A stretch of 64,000 nucleotides of DNA from contig JASEVX010000001.1 in assembly GCA_031761405.1 (NCBI GenBank), positions 108,327,536 to 108,391,535 of the forward strand, given 5' to 3'. The notes under the pieces are model-generated. The model did not search any database and had not been told where the DNA came from. It saw only the letters and a list, made by a program, of their open reading frames with translations. Both the position numbers and the translations under genes were made by a program. This DNA comes from Serripes groenlandicus. Taxonomy: Eukaryota; Mollusca; Bivalvia; Cardiida; Cardiidae. Position 1 is the stretch's first letter. Each line of letters begins with the position of its first letter. Shown here piece after piece: positions 52,729 through 62,682 of this stretch.

Positions 52729-53439
52729 TACGAAAAGGTCAACACTCTACAAACGTCGCATTAAAAGCCGGCTTCCACAGCAAGGCTGTAGAAGTGATAT
52801 TTATACCTATACCCCGTTCCTGTTACATTTCTCTTGACTTCGACCCGAAGTCACACAACTGAACACAAGCAGTATACCAGAGCGGTGTCTATGTAACATC
52901 ACTGGGAATCACCGGGGTTTTAATAACAGGAAAATGGGAATATTTTCATAAATGCGAAGTTAATGTGCTAAATTTTGCGATTTTAAAAAGGAAAAAAGGC
53001 GACGCGCATGCCCAGACAAATGTTTACAACAATTTTGGGAGATGGAGGTCAACACGTTGGGAAAATATATTTTTGTTTTCGTTTTACGTATATAACTAAA
53101 AAACTATTGTTATCATACATTTATATCATAGAGCGGGTTTCATGTTTCACGAATCAAACAGTATTTCTTAAGCCATAAAATGCTGATTCCCGCGATAACA
53201 TCCAATTGTTGCATCTTGCAGCAACTCTTGTAACTCTTATGTTTGGCATCATAAATTAGTAGATTCACTTCAAAATTACAACATGTATACACACATTATA
53301 AAGATCAGGAGAATAGAACAATACAAAGAACAAATTAATTCCAGCCTGCGTATTTTTGGGCTTATCTCCCTTTTTCATTTTTGCAGTTTGGCCTCTTACT
53401 TTTTTTTTGTTCAGAAGATTCTTTTCAATGCTGCAACAG
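52729..53439. other. unassigned sequence
   Basis: Possible body of the 5S-related element at first, then AT-rich sequence with no feature recognised. Confidence 0.3.
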
Positions 53440-53545
53440 TTCACCTTTACCGAAATACAACAAATCTGCAGCAGACGACTTTGAAAGCATGTTAGCAAAA
53501 CCCCGGAAAATCTCTATAAATGAATTTATAACTAGAAAGGGTTGT
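53440..53545 (+). mobile_element. TTAA-MITE, left-arm fragment
   Basis: ACCGAAATACAACAAATCTG then CAGCAGACGACTTTGAAAGC, and AAAATCTCTATAAATGAATT; the rest is missing. Confidence 0.6.
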
Positions 53546-53587
53546 TTTCGAGTGCTGCATCAAAAACATATGTCTCCACTAAAAATG

Positions 53588-54060
53588 CAAAGTTTACACT
53601 ATTAAAATATTGAACAAGGCAGAGCTCTAGATAAGGGGCGTTTTGCATGTTCTAAAATCCTTATTTGACCCTCTGACTCTATGTTGTGGGTCAATTCTTT
53701 TGAGTATCCACAACATAGGGTTTACTTTAATAATAAGAGAGAAATTGTAGGGAAAAGAGCTGAATACCCCTCCTTAACTGGACCTCTGCAAGGGGAGATA
53801 ACTTTGCAACAAAGTGGCCCAGAGTTATCATTCTTGCAAGGTGCTCTACTTCACATTGCCATATATCTATGTTCCAAGTTTCAATCAATTCCATCAGTTA
53901 ATTTATGAGTTATACTCTGGACAAAGTTTACACTATTAAAATATTGAACAAGGGGAGATAACTTTGCAACAAAGTGGCCCAGAGTTATAATTCTTGCAAT
54001 GTGCACAACTTCACATTGCAATCTATCCATGTTCCAATATTATATGACCATTCGTTCACA
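53588..54060. repeat. 160-bp tandem repeat (GGGGAGATAACTTT unit)
   Basis: AAGGGGAGATAACTTTGCAA then CAAAGTGGCCCAGAGTTAT starts at 53790 and again at 53950, period 160. The preceding partial unit (TTTACACTATTAAAATATTG at 53590) is separated from the next by the small MITE at 53619. Confidence 0.75.
53619..53789. mobile_element. small palindromic MITE inside tandem repeat
   Basis: CAGAGCTCTAGATAAGGGGC to TCCTTAACTGGACCTCTG, same family as 7136. CAAGG flanks both sides, consistent with a 5-6 bp target duplication, and its removal restores the GAACAAGGGGAGATAAC unit. Confidence 0.65.
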
Positions 54061-54094
54061 AGATATCACTCAGACAACGATTGGATAGGAGAAA

Positions 54095-54622
54095 AACAAG
54101 AGGCCCAATATCGCTGCATGGCCATTAAGCAAAAAATAAATCTCCAAACAGCCCCGTCCCCTGATGTCAATGTTCTTTGTCTAATCAACATGGCTTGAAG
54201 GAATCTGATAAAGGGTCACCCTAGGAACATTTCTACAAAATTATTTGAAAATCAGCCTCACACTTTCGGAGATTTTTTAAGTTTTCACTATAGCCATATA
54301 AGGCAAAATAGTCCGCCCTCGGGCGGCCATGTTTTTTCGACCAATCAACATGGCTCGAAGGAGGAAAGTTTTTTTTAAGTTTTTACTATTTTTTTCTTTC
54401 GGTTGCCATGGAAACCAGAATTTTGCATGGATCCAAAAGATTTTATGGAATCTAGGAGAAGACATTGAGAGGCTCTTCCTATAAGGTTTCATCAGAATTG
54501 GCCAAGTGGTTAGGGAGGAGAAGTAGTTTGAAGCAAAAAGTTAACGCATGCACGCACGCACGCACAACAGACAATTCGCCATGACATAAGCTCGACTACT
54601 TTTCAGCCAGTGGAACTAAAAA
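54095..54622 (+). mobile_element. modular element, variant caps, short type i core
   Basis: 5' ACAAGAGGCCCAATATCGCT then GCATGGCC, two to three degraded type-i units, GCATGCACGCACGCACGCAC tract, 3' CATAAGCTCGACTACTTTTC then AGCCAGTGGAACTAAAAA. The stem at the 3' end is weak, so this is an older or separate subfamily. Confidence 0.7.
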
Positions 54623-54636
54623 CAGTAAAAAAACAA

Positions 54637-54715
54637 TACGATTCCCAACCAAAGGTTGGAGAATCGTAATAATGAAAAATACAGTATGTCTCCCTTTCAG
54701 AGAAGGGGAGACATA
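54637..54715. repeat. pair of adjacent strong hairpins
   Basis: 54637-54668: TACGATTC-CCAACC-AAA-GGTTGG-A-GAATCGTA, one bulged base. 54685-54715: TATGTCTCCC-loop-GGGGAGACATA, about 10 paired bases. Neither is part of a recognised element. Confidence 0.75.
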
Positions 54716-54717
54716 AT

Positions 54718-54790
54718 TACTGCAAAAAGTTGAAAACATTGTGGCAAATGGAGAAATTGCTTGTTTTGAAAAATTTCTCCTTTTTCAACA
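54718..54790 (+). mobile_element. TTAA-MITE, core fragment
   Basis: GAAAACATTGTGGCAAATGG then AGAAATTGCTTGTTTTGAAA, ending TTCTCCTTTTTCAAC; no arms. Confidence 0.5.
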
Positions 54791-55384
54791 AGAGATAAGG
54801 AGAATAAAATAATGCAATAGAACCATAACGTTAGCATGCTTATTTTTGAAGTTATCTCCCCTTTTCAGTTTGGCCATATTCACGATCAATTTCCAATGTC
54901 TAAGCCACTTTTGATAGATTGTGATCTGCTGACGACAAATAAATATTATTCAAACATGGATATATTTGGATTTGTTTCCACTGTATACATACATACATGC
55001 ACTTTTTTGTGTATGGCCATTTTCTCACTTTTTATCTGACTTTCATAGGTGACACATTTGTTCCATGTAATGCATTTGTTTCTCTTACAGTGCTTCTAGT
55101 GTACAAACAAGGGAAGACACTCTACAATTTCCTCATTTGTCATGCATTAACTATTTTACAATCTGCACTTTAATATGATTTGTAAAGTTCTCGAACACAT
55201 AAACTTTTGAGAGCAGATCTATTCTCACTGCCTTAATTGTCATGCACACTTCAATAAAATGTTCTAATCTGCTAATTTCAGGATTTTTATCCTTTATGAT
55301 ATTCAACTAAACAGCAGACTACTTTGAAGCAAACTCAAGAATAAAAAACCTGTACCAGAGAATATGATTGTTGCGATTCAACTT
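54791..55384. other. unassigned sequence
   Basis: Nothing recognised. The 67-codon frame at 54836-55039 has no domain. Confidence 0.3.
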
Positions 55385-55614
55385 TTAACCCTTTCCCACA
55401 TAGAGACGCTTTCTGACGCCTCTACAGCCGACGACTTTTCGAAAACATTGTAGCAAAAGGGGAAATTGCTCATAATGACCAATTTCTCCTTTTGCCACAA
55501 TGTTTTAAACTTTTTTAGGCAATAAAACATTCATTTATAGATATTTTCCGTGTTTTTGCCAAGATTGATTAGAAGTCGCCTGCTGCAGATTTACTGTATT
55601 AGGGAAAGAGTTAA
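55385..55614 (-). mobile_element. TTAA-MITE, complete copy
   Basis: TTAA at 55385-55388 and 55611-55614; CCCTTTCCCACATAGAGACG and TATTAGGGAAAGAG. Confidence 0.85.
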
Positions 55615-55639
55615 TTGAATTTTGTAACCCACTATAATT

Positions 55640-55868
55640 TCTAACCTTTTTTCACATCGAACAAATTTACAGCAGATAAAAAATTGTGAAGATATAGAAA
55701 TCTGGACTCTATTTTAAATGAAAGTATAATTATTAAATAGAGTTGAGAATGTGGCAAAAGGAGTCATTGATCATTATGAGCAGTTTTCCTTTTTGCAGCA
55801 TTTTTTTGTCAAAGGTTGTCCGCTACATTGATGCTTAAAAATCAGTCTGAATGTAGGAAAGGGTAACA
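55640..55868 (+). mobile_element. TTAA-MITE, degenerate copy
   Basis: CTAACCTTTTTTCACATCGA left, GGTTGTCCGCTACATTGATG and TGTAGGAAAGGGTAAC right; core TGATCATTATGAGCA. Confidence 0.65.
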
Positions 55869-56189
55869 AACAACCAAAGAGAGGATAGCTGTAAACACAG
55901 CATATTTAGAAGATATAAACCCCTTCAAAGAAATCCAGCCAGATAATCTGCATCAAACTTGCTTTGAATTACCAATCTGCACACAATATACTGTCTGAAA
56001 GGGTTTTAAGTTTTATACCTCTCAAAAGATAATTTAAATTCTCCAAGCAAAAACCTTTTCTAATTAACAGCCTTTGCACCTGTTCATGGCTCTAACTTCT
56101 TGATGAGAAAGTTTCTTGCAGCAATAGTTCTTTGTTAATTTTGAGTAACAGTTTTATGTCATTTCAAACACAATTTTAATTATATATAG
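55869..56189. other. unassigned sequence
   Basis: Nothing recognised. Confidence 0.3.
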
Positions 56190-56418
56190 CATCAACCCTT
56201 TTCACATGCAAATGTATTTTGACACATGTACAGCGGACCATTTTTTGAATACAAAGTAGCAAAAGAAGAACTAACTCTTATTGACCAATTTTTTCCGTTG
56301 CCCCGATGTTTTCAGTTCAATCAAGCAATTATACTTTGGTTTATAAATTGTTTATAGTTTCATCTAGATGTTTTCAACGAAGTCTGTTGCAGATTTGTTG
56401 TATGTGTGAAACAGTTAA
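56190..56418 (-). mobile_element. TTAA-MITE, decayed copy
   Basis: ATCAACCCTTTTCACATGCA left, GTCTGTTGCAGATTTGTTGT then ATGTGTGAAACAG and TTAA right; core half-palindromes CTAACTCTTATTGACCAA altered. It ends 10 bp before the MULE target duplication. Confidence 0.65.
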
Positions 56419-56427
56419 ACTAGTACA

Positions 56428-57758
56428 AAGTGAGCGGTGTGTTCCCGGAACGTCGACTCGATTTAATCCCTAGCTGGTCGGTAGAGCGGATCGGGGGGAC
56501 CATTAGAGGGTAATTATGTGACAGGCTTTATAAATATAAATAAGATTATAAAATTTAATAATGCAGAATTTCCTAAGAATGCGAAATTTGAAACATTTGA
56601 GAAAAGTGTAACCTATGATTAGCCTGCACATACGTACACGTTGATTTTGCTGCACTTATCGGATTTTTAGATTTGATCTTTGTCAGCACTATTAAGTAAA
56701 ATATTAGAAAACAGCATATAAATTATAATCACACGAACACACTGAGATGCAGAATCCGCATAAACCACCAACTCAAGAACACCAGTTTCATACCTCTCGT
56801 TCAGGATACTTAATCTACGATCAATAGGGCGAGTTGTTCCACCGACAGCTCTCTGTATTAGCCCAATATCATTTGCGTTCTGAATGTCTTTGAACATCTG
56901 GATGGCTGTAAATAAGTTTGGGTGGGAGTGTTGTGTCATTTTCTTAAGTTTGCTGTGCCAGCCTTCGATGTTGTTCGTAGTGCGCGGGCTCTGTGTGCCA
57001 AAGTGGTTCCACATCGGTCTGTCATCCCAATCGTTGTCTCCGAGTTTGGTCAGCTCTTCTGTAAAAATTGTGGGAATTGGTCTAATTTCGTCTGCGCAGC
57101 GCCGAGATATCTTGCTCATGATCTGTTTGGCAACGACGTTGGAGTGGTCTACTAGGTGGTTATGGTTTTGTCTCCCGAATCCCGTCAAATGTCAAGTTAT
57201 GACCCCCTTTTCTGTTGATGATGTACTGAACATTTAGCTGTGCGTTTGCCATGATTGAATATGACTAAGTAAGTGTTGGATTTTTTCATCATTTCATTTA
57301 TACGTAAGTCATTCGTATGTTTCTAACAGTTTGAACTAAATTAACATCAATTCAGTAACAGAACAGTTTATTTTTGTTTTATAGAAAAAAGATCAAAATG
57401 CTAAGTTTTTAATTAATTCGTTCAACAGAGACCTTGACAGTTTGAACTTAATTACTTACGACTAGAAAACAATACCTTAACGATTAAAAGAAAACAACTT
57501 AATTGTAACATGCATTTAAATTGTAATTATTCTGATTAATTACCGTCTATCCTTCAGATAAATTTACAGTATGAACTTAATTAATAATGTTAAAAAGTTA
57601 TTCTTTATTAAAATGCATTCAATGCGTGCATCCTTAAAATCAAATAAATTGATTTATGGTATGTATAGTTCTATATCCCTTAAGGTACCTCCTAATCCCG
57701 GATTAGTGAAAGGTGTTAAGCGGAACGAGTCGACGTTCCGGGAACAAACCAAGTGAGC
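56428..57758 (-). mobile_element. MULE transposon, internally deleted, with target duplication
   Basis: The element is 56436-57750 (1315 bp). Its first 25 and last 25 bases are inverted repeats with one mismatch; the shared core is GTTCCCGGAACGTCGACTCG. AAGTGAGC flanks both sides (56428-56435, 57751-57758), an exact 8-bp duplication, usual for MULEs. The minus strand encodes broken FLYWCH and transposase sequence, which supports MULE over hAT. A full MULE would be several kb, so most of the transposase gene has been lost. Confidence 0.88.
56667..57252 (-). pseudogene. FLYWCH / MULE transposase remnant
   Basis: An ATG at 57252 opens a frame reading MANAQLNVQYIINRKGGHNL then TFDG, the start of a FLYWCH zinc finger (DNA-binding, usual ahead of molluscan MULE transposases), but it stops at about 57160. 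In another frame from 57188 the sequence continues with NHNHLVDHSN, the His-x-His end of the FLYWCH finger, then SKISRRCADEIRPIPTIFTE and, after another loss, MWNHFGTQSPRTTNNIEGWH with HPNLFTAIQMFKDIQ, the conserved C-terminal part of the transposase. The Cys-containing middle of the finger and the whole catalytic core are deleted, and the frame changes. It cannot make an active enzyme. Confidence 0.75.
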
Positions 57759-57939
57759 TGCATGCATCAGCGGTAACAAAGATGAAAATATTTGCATATA
57801 TTATTTATCAGAAAGCATACATCAGCACTGCCATGACCTTGACTTTTAACCTAGCTAGGTAAAACACCAACTAAGCCCTGTTTGAACCCCCTTTTGAATT
57901 TTATGGTCTGGACATAACATTAACATTTCTTGAAAATGG
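57759..57939. other. unassigned sequence
   Basis: Flank of the MULE; nothing recognised. Confidence 0.3.
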
Positions 57940-58012
57940 CCATACATGTATTGTTGTCCAGACAATTTCAAAGTTGTCTGCTGCAGATTGGTTGTATGTA
58001 GGAAATGTTTAA
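57940..58012 (-). mobile_element. TTAA-MITE, right-arm fragment
   Basis: CAATTTCAAAGTTGTCTGCT then GCAGATTGGTTGTATGTAGG and AAATG then TTAA, shared with the following copy. Confidence 0.7.
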
Positions 58013-58240
58013 CCCTTTCCCTCATACGACCATTCTGCAGCAGACGACTTTGAACGTATTTTGTCAAAACATAGAAAATCTCCATAATTGAATGGATAAC
58101 CTATGACTAAAAGTGGAAAACATTGTGGCAAAAGGAGAAATTGCACGTTTTGTGCAATTTCTTCTTTTGTCACTATGTTTTCAAAAAGCCATCTGCTGCA
58201 GAGGCGTCTGAGAAAGCGTTTATATGAGGGAAATGTTTAA
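58009..58240 (+). mobile_element. TTAA-MITE, intact copy
   Basis: TTAA at 58009-58012 and 58237-58240; ends CCCTTTCCCTCATACGACCA and TATATGAGGGAAATG; core TTGCACGTTTTGTGCAA. Confidence 0.9.
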
Positions 58241-58262
58241 GCAAGGTGTAGTAGAATAATAA

Positions 58263-58440
58263 TGTTCCCTGGAACACATGTTTAGAGCTCTAGATAAGGG
58301 GCATTTGACATATTCCTTATTTGACACTCAAACCCAATGTAGTGGGTACTCAAAAGGAGTTCAGCAAGATGGTTCTTTTGAGTTAACACAACATAGGGTT
58401 TGTTTGAGTAATTTTAAAGAGGGATAATGTGGGGAAAAGA
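58263..58440. mobile_element. palindromic MITE copy (7136 family)
   Basis: GAGCTCTAGATAAGGGGCAT left, AACCCAATGTAGTGGGTACT then CAAAAGGAGTTCAGCAAGAT and GGTTCTTTTGAGTTAACACA then ACATAGGGTTTG in the middle. The right end is eroded. Confidence 0.55.
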
Positions 58441-58507
58441 CAATTAAGTGTACCCATCTTTATCTTATCATCTGCATATTTCAACAGTAGGAAGATATGT
58501 CCCACAC

Positions 58508-59017
58508 ATTTGCAGCCATCCTCGGTACCCAGGCTATTCATAACACATATGATACCCTGGGCAAATTGGCTAGCGAAACTTCGTAAAGCGTGCACCTCGA
58601 TTTTCTCCGTAACTACGAGGGGTGTTCGGAAAGTTTCGGGACAAGACCGTAACATTTTTTTTTAAATATGCGTACACAATTCTTTCAACATACATAGCTC
58701 TATATAACTAGCGTCTTATTTTTAATTTTGTAATTTTGCTTTTGAAAATGAATAAATGGTATATAAAGCTATGTATGTTTAAAGAATTGTGTTCAATTAT
58801 AAAAAAATAAGAATGTTAAGGCACTTGTCCCGATACTTTCCGAACACCCCTCGTACACTGTTATTACTGTACATCGCCTGAAATTTGTAGCATGCAACCA
58901 ATCAAGTGGCTGGATTTCACCTCATGAATTATTCATGACTACGAAGTTTCGCTAGCCAATTTGCCCAGGGTATCATATATGTTATGAATAGCCTGGGTTC
59001 CGAGGATGATTTGCAGC
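58508..59017. mobile_element. long-TIR MITE with 9-bp target duplication
   Basis: The element is 58517-59008, with 69-bp inverted arms (58517-58585, 58940-59008) differing at about two positions; the ends begin CATCCTCGG. ATTTGCAGC flanks it exactly on both sides (58508-58516, 59009-59017). Long arms and a 9-bp duplication fit a MULE-type MITE; no coding sequence supports or refutes this. The loop contains the mariner-like MITE at 58616. Confidence 0.85.
58614..58855. mobile_element. mariner-like MITE with TA duplication
   Basis: The element is 58616-58853 with TA on each side. Inverted ends start CGAGGGGTGTTCGGAAAGT and match over 30 bases with one difference. Similarity resumes further in (ACACAATTCTTTCAACATAC then ATAGCT against its complement), so most of its 238 bp folds on itself. 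Confidence 0.85.
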
Positions 59018-59218
59018 AGACAACTTTGAAAACACGCCCAATTTATTTTTGAAAACTCGCTTTATAAATGAAAGTACAATAGTTGAATAGAGTTGAGAAC
59101 ATGGTGGCAAATGAAGAAATTGCTGGTTTTGAGCAATTTCTTCTTTTATTGCCATGTTTTCAAAAAGCCGTCTGCTGCTAGAGGCATCAGAAAGCGTCTA
59201 TATGAGGGAAAGGGTTAA

Positions 59219-59582
59219 CCTATCCAGATTTAACCAAGGAAGGAAATATTACAAAGGAAGATGAGTTTGAAATTGATACCTTGTGGATAAAAAGACGTAG
59301 ATATTAAAATGTAACAAATGAATATAACTCTAAATCAGTCATGCAAGTGTTATTGTTCATGTTAACTACATTTCTGAAGTTTCCAGGCTATCTTTATTCC
59401 AAGTTCTAAGTTTAAAACTTGGAAATTGGCCGGAAAGAAAAATAAATACTAAATGTAGGCATGCTAAAGATATTGCGTTGCTTATTTCCTGATCACTGAA
59501 AGTATCAGGGTTGCACGTTTTTATATAGTGAAAAGAAACAAAATTATGACTAATTGAGTTAAAGTTTGACAGAGAGAGAGAG
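59219..59582. other. unassigned sequence
   Basis: A short AG run near 59570; otherwise nothing recognised. Confidence 0.3.
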
Positions 59583-59650
59583 TTAACCCTTTCCCACATA
59601 CAACAAATCCCCAGCAACATCTAGTCAAAAATATAAAAAGAATCTATAAA
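59583..59650 (+). mobile_element. TTAA-MITE, left-end fragment
   Basis: TTAACCCTTTCCCACATACA then ACAAATCCCCAGCAACATCT and AGTCAAAAATATAAAAAG; the rest is absent. Confidence 0.6.
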
Positions 59651-59964
59651 CTAGAACTATCACTAAAGGTGATTAATACCCCCACCCCAACCCCTGACAC
59701 ATATTATATCTCACAGTATTATCTTTGACTCAGACAATTTGAATATCAGTATCAAAAAGAAATACTAAGATGATATCAAAAAGCAATATACAAATCTAAT
59801 TTTAAAGAAATTTTGTCAAGAACATTTTCTAATGCATAAAATACAATCCGCATAAAGTACTATTTCCTCATGAAATAAGTTTTTATTTAGTTTTCTAGTT
59901 TCAGAAAACAAACAAACAAGAAGAAAATGAACCACATTCTTTATTCAAAGAGTAACAAGGTTTT
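59651..59964. other. unassigned sequence
   Basis: Nothing recognised. Confidence 0.3.
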
Positions 59965-60174
59965 TACTGTAAACTACTGAATATTCGCGAGGACCTATTT
60001 TCAATATTTTTCATGATTTTGATATTTTGATATTTTAATTTTGAGAATAAGTAGCAGAAGTTTGAATTTCATTTCTGATTGATATATTTTCGCAAGGTAT
60101 TAATTACGCGAGGAGGTCAGCTTGCGAATATTAGGAAATATAAAATCCTTACGTAATTTAGGTAGTTTACAGTA
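59965..60174. mobile_element. small TA-flanked MITE
   Basis: The element is 59967-60172 with TA on each side; ends CTGTAAACTAC and GTAGTTTACAG are exact complements. Subterminal GAATATTCGCGAGGACCT and GCGAGGAGGTCAGC..GCGAATATT also pair. No ORF. Superfamily unknown; the TA target suggests Tc1/mariner. Confidence 0.7.
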
Positions 60175-60229
60175 GCTATAATGTAATATAATATCATGTT
60201 CTACCTCTTGACATTTTGCCATGTTTCAA

Positions 60230-61363
60230 GTAAATCCGGTTGAAATTGATGGAGGATTATGTCGCACCAGATTAGATTTTAAGAAAAAAAATCCTATTTC
60301 AAGGTCAGAGGTGAAGGTCACAGGGACATGAAATTTGCGTCTTGCACATCTACTACTCCTGATTAACATTTATGCCAAGTATGAAGTAAATCAGGTTGAA
60401 ACTGAAGGAGGAGTACAACAGATTAGATTTTAACAAAAAAAAATCCTATTTCAAGGTCAGAGGTGAAGGTCACAGGGACATGAAATGTGCATGTTGCACA
60501 TCTACTACTCCTGATTAACATTTATGCCAAGTATGAAGTAAATCAGGTTGAAACTGAAGGAGGAGTACAACAGATTAGATTTTAACAAAAAAACAAAATC
60601 CTATTTCAAGGTCAGAGGTCAAGGTGAAGGTCACAGGGACATGAAATTTGCGTCTTGCACATCTACTACTCCTGATTAACATTTATGCCAAGTATCAAGT
60701 AAATCAGGTAGAAACTGAAGGAGGAGTACAACGGAACAGATTAGATAATATTTTAACAAAAAAAAATCCTATTTCAAGGTCAGAGGTCAAGGTGAAAGTC
60801 ACAGGGACATGAAATTTGCGTCTTGCACATCTACTACTCCTGATTAACATTTATGCCAAGTATCAAGTAAATCAGGTAGAAACTGAAGGAGGAGTACAAC
60901 GGAACAGATAAGATAAGATTTTAACCAAAAAAAAAATCATATTTCAAGGTCAGAGGTCAAGGTGAAGGTCACAGGGACATGAAATTTGCGTCTTGCACAT
61001 CTACTACTCCTGATTAACATTTATGCCAAGTATCAAGTAAATCAGGTAGAAACTGAAGGAGGAGTACAACGGAACAGATTAGATAAGATTTTAACCAAAA
61101 AAAATCCTATTTCAAGGTCAGAGGTCAAGGTCAAGGTCACAGGGACATGAAATTTGCGTCTTGCACATCTATTACTCCTGATTAACATTTATGCCAAGTA
61201 TCAAGTAAATCAGGTAGAAACTGAAGGAGGAGTACAACGGAACAGATTTTGCGGACAGACCGACCGACCGACCGCATGACGACCAACCGCATGACCGACC
61301 GACCGCATGACCGACAGGCTGATTCCAATATACCCCCTTTCAAACTACGTTTGCGGGGGTATA
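60230..61363 (+). mobile_element. modular element with AGGTCA-rich core
   Basis: Six to seven units of about 168 bp: AAGGTCAGAGGTCAAGG, GGTCACAGGGACATGAAATT, TGCGTCTTGCACATCTACTA, TAACATTTATGCCAAGTATC and GTAGAAACTGAAGGAGGAGT. It ends in a GACAGACCGACCGACCGACC tract and a hairpin cap ATACCCCC..GGGGGTAT then AAC. The next element's ACAAG begins at once. The 5' cap was not found. Confidence 0.8.
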
Positions 61364-62682
61364 ACAAGAGCTGTCGGAGGACAGTGCGCTCGACTACATG
61401 CCGCTTATTCACATAAAGCACTATTTCATTATATTGCACTTAAGTACTATTAAATCATATTATATACTCTATATGTAAAAGCAACTGAATATATATACAT
61501 ACATTTAAATATAATTTAAAAATATAATTTCCTAAGTCAATCAAGGGCCATTACTCCATATTTAGGATACAATAGAGTTATCTAACCTAATTGTACGATG
61601 GCTATTTCATTATATTGCACTTAAGTACTATTAAATCATATTATATACTCTATATGTAAAAGCAACTGAATAGATATACATACATTTAAATATAATTTAA
61701 AAATATAATTTCCTAAGTCAATCAAGGGCCATTACTCCATATTTAGGATACAATAGAGTTATCTAACCTAATTGTACGATGGTCCTTAACAAATATGTGA
61801 AGTATGAAGTGATTTGAATGATGTAACTTTAACGTTGAGCTAAACGCAAATGTTAAAACTGACCGGGTCCAAAATTAGCAAAACCTTAAAAAAAGGTTTT
61901 CCTAATGTTTGACACCATGCAAAACCCGTTTGATATGTTGAAGAATTATATTTGATAAATAAATGATCACAATTAGAAAGAAATGTAACCAAAAATTAAG
62001 AATTTATCTAAAATTCTCAAAATCAAACAAAAATCATGTTTTTTACCCCCTAAAAGTCACACTCAGCATCTGCAACATACAATGTGAAGAAAGGTATTAC
62101 ATGTAATTATATTCCAAATATGGAAGCCCTAACACAAGTACTTATTTAGAAAAATTAGAAAATTAAATGAAAAAGCCAACTTGCCCTAAAACTTTAACCA
62201 CCCAAAAGCATGTGTTTTACCGCAAAAAGAAGGTCACACTCAGCATCTTCAGCATATAATATAAAGAAATGTATTAAATGTAATTATTTTCCAAATATGA
62301 ATGCCCTAGCACAGAAAAAGTTAAAAAAATAAAATAAAATCCTATTTGCCCCAAAACTTTAACCACCAAAAATCATGTTTTTTACCCCAAAAAGAAGGTC
62401 ACACTCAGCATCTTCAGTATTCAATGTGAAGAAAGGTATAAGATGTAACTATATTCTAAATATTAAAGCCCTAGCACAAATTCTTATAGAGAAAAATTAA
62501 AAAATTAAATGAAAATGCCAACTTGCCCTAAAACTTTAACCACCCAAAATCATGTCTTTTACCCCAAAAAGAAGGTAAAACTCAGAATCTTCAGCATACA
62601 ATATAAAGAAAGGTATTAGATGTAATTATATTCCAAATATGAAAGCCCTAGCACAAGTACTTATTGAGAAAAAATAAATAAA
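61364..62682 (+). mobile_element. modular element, type vi 5' cap, first copy
   Basis: 5' ACAAGAGCTGTCGGAGGACA then GTGCGCTCGACTACATG, like the minus-strand copy at 28880. A 181-bp segment is tandemly duplicated (61421-61601, 61602-61782). It is followed by three to four units of about 185 bp (CACACTCAGCATCTTCAGCA, TATTCCAAATATGAAAGCCC, AACTTGCCCTAAAACTTTAA). No 3' cap is seen before the second copy starts. Confidence 0.75.

Larger units (their letters stand above)
58490..59218 (+). mobile_element. TTAA-MITE split by a nested MITE pair
   Basis: The left scrap GATATGTCCCACACATTTGC then AGC and the right part AGCAGACAACTTTGAAAACA to TATGAGGGAAAGGG then TTAA (59215-59218) are separated by 58517-59008. 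The left terminus is decayed. Confidence 0.65.

Noticed and set aside
56436..57750. hAT classification for this element because of its 8-bp duplication
   Set aside because: The encoded FLYWCH and TTNNIEGWH transposase pieces are MULE features and the ends lack the hAT TAGNGNTGGG pattern.
58429..58655. Opposing ORFs at 58383-58665
   Set aside because: They arise from the inverted arms of the long-TIR MITE and are not conserved protein.
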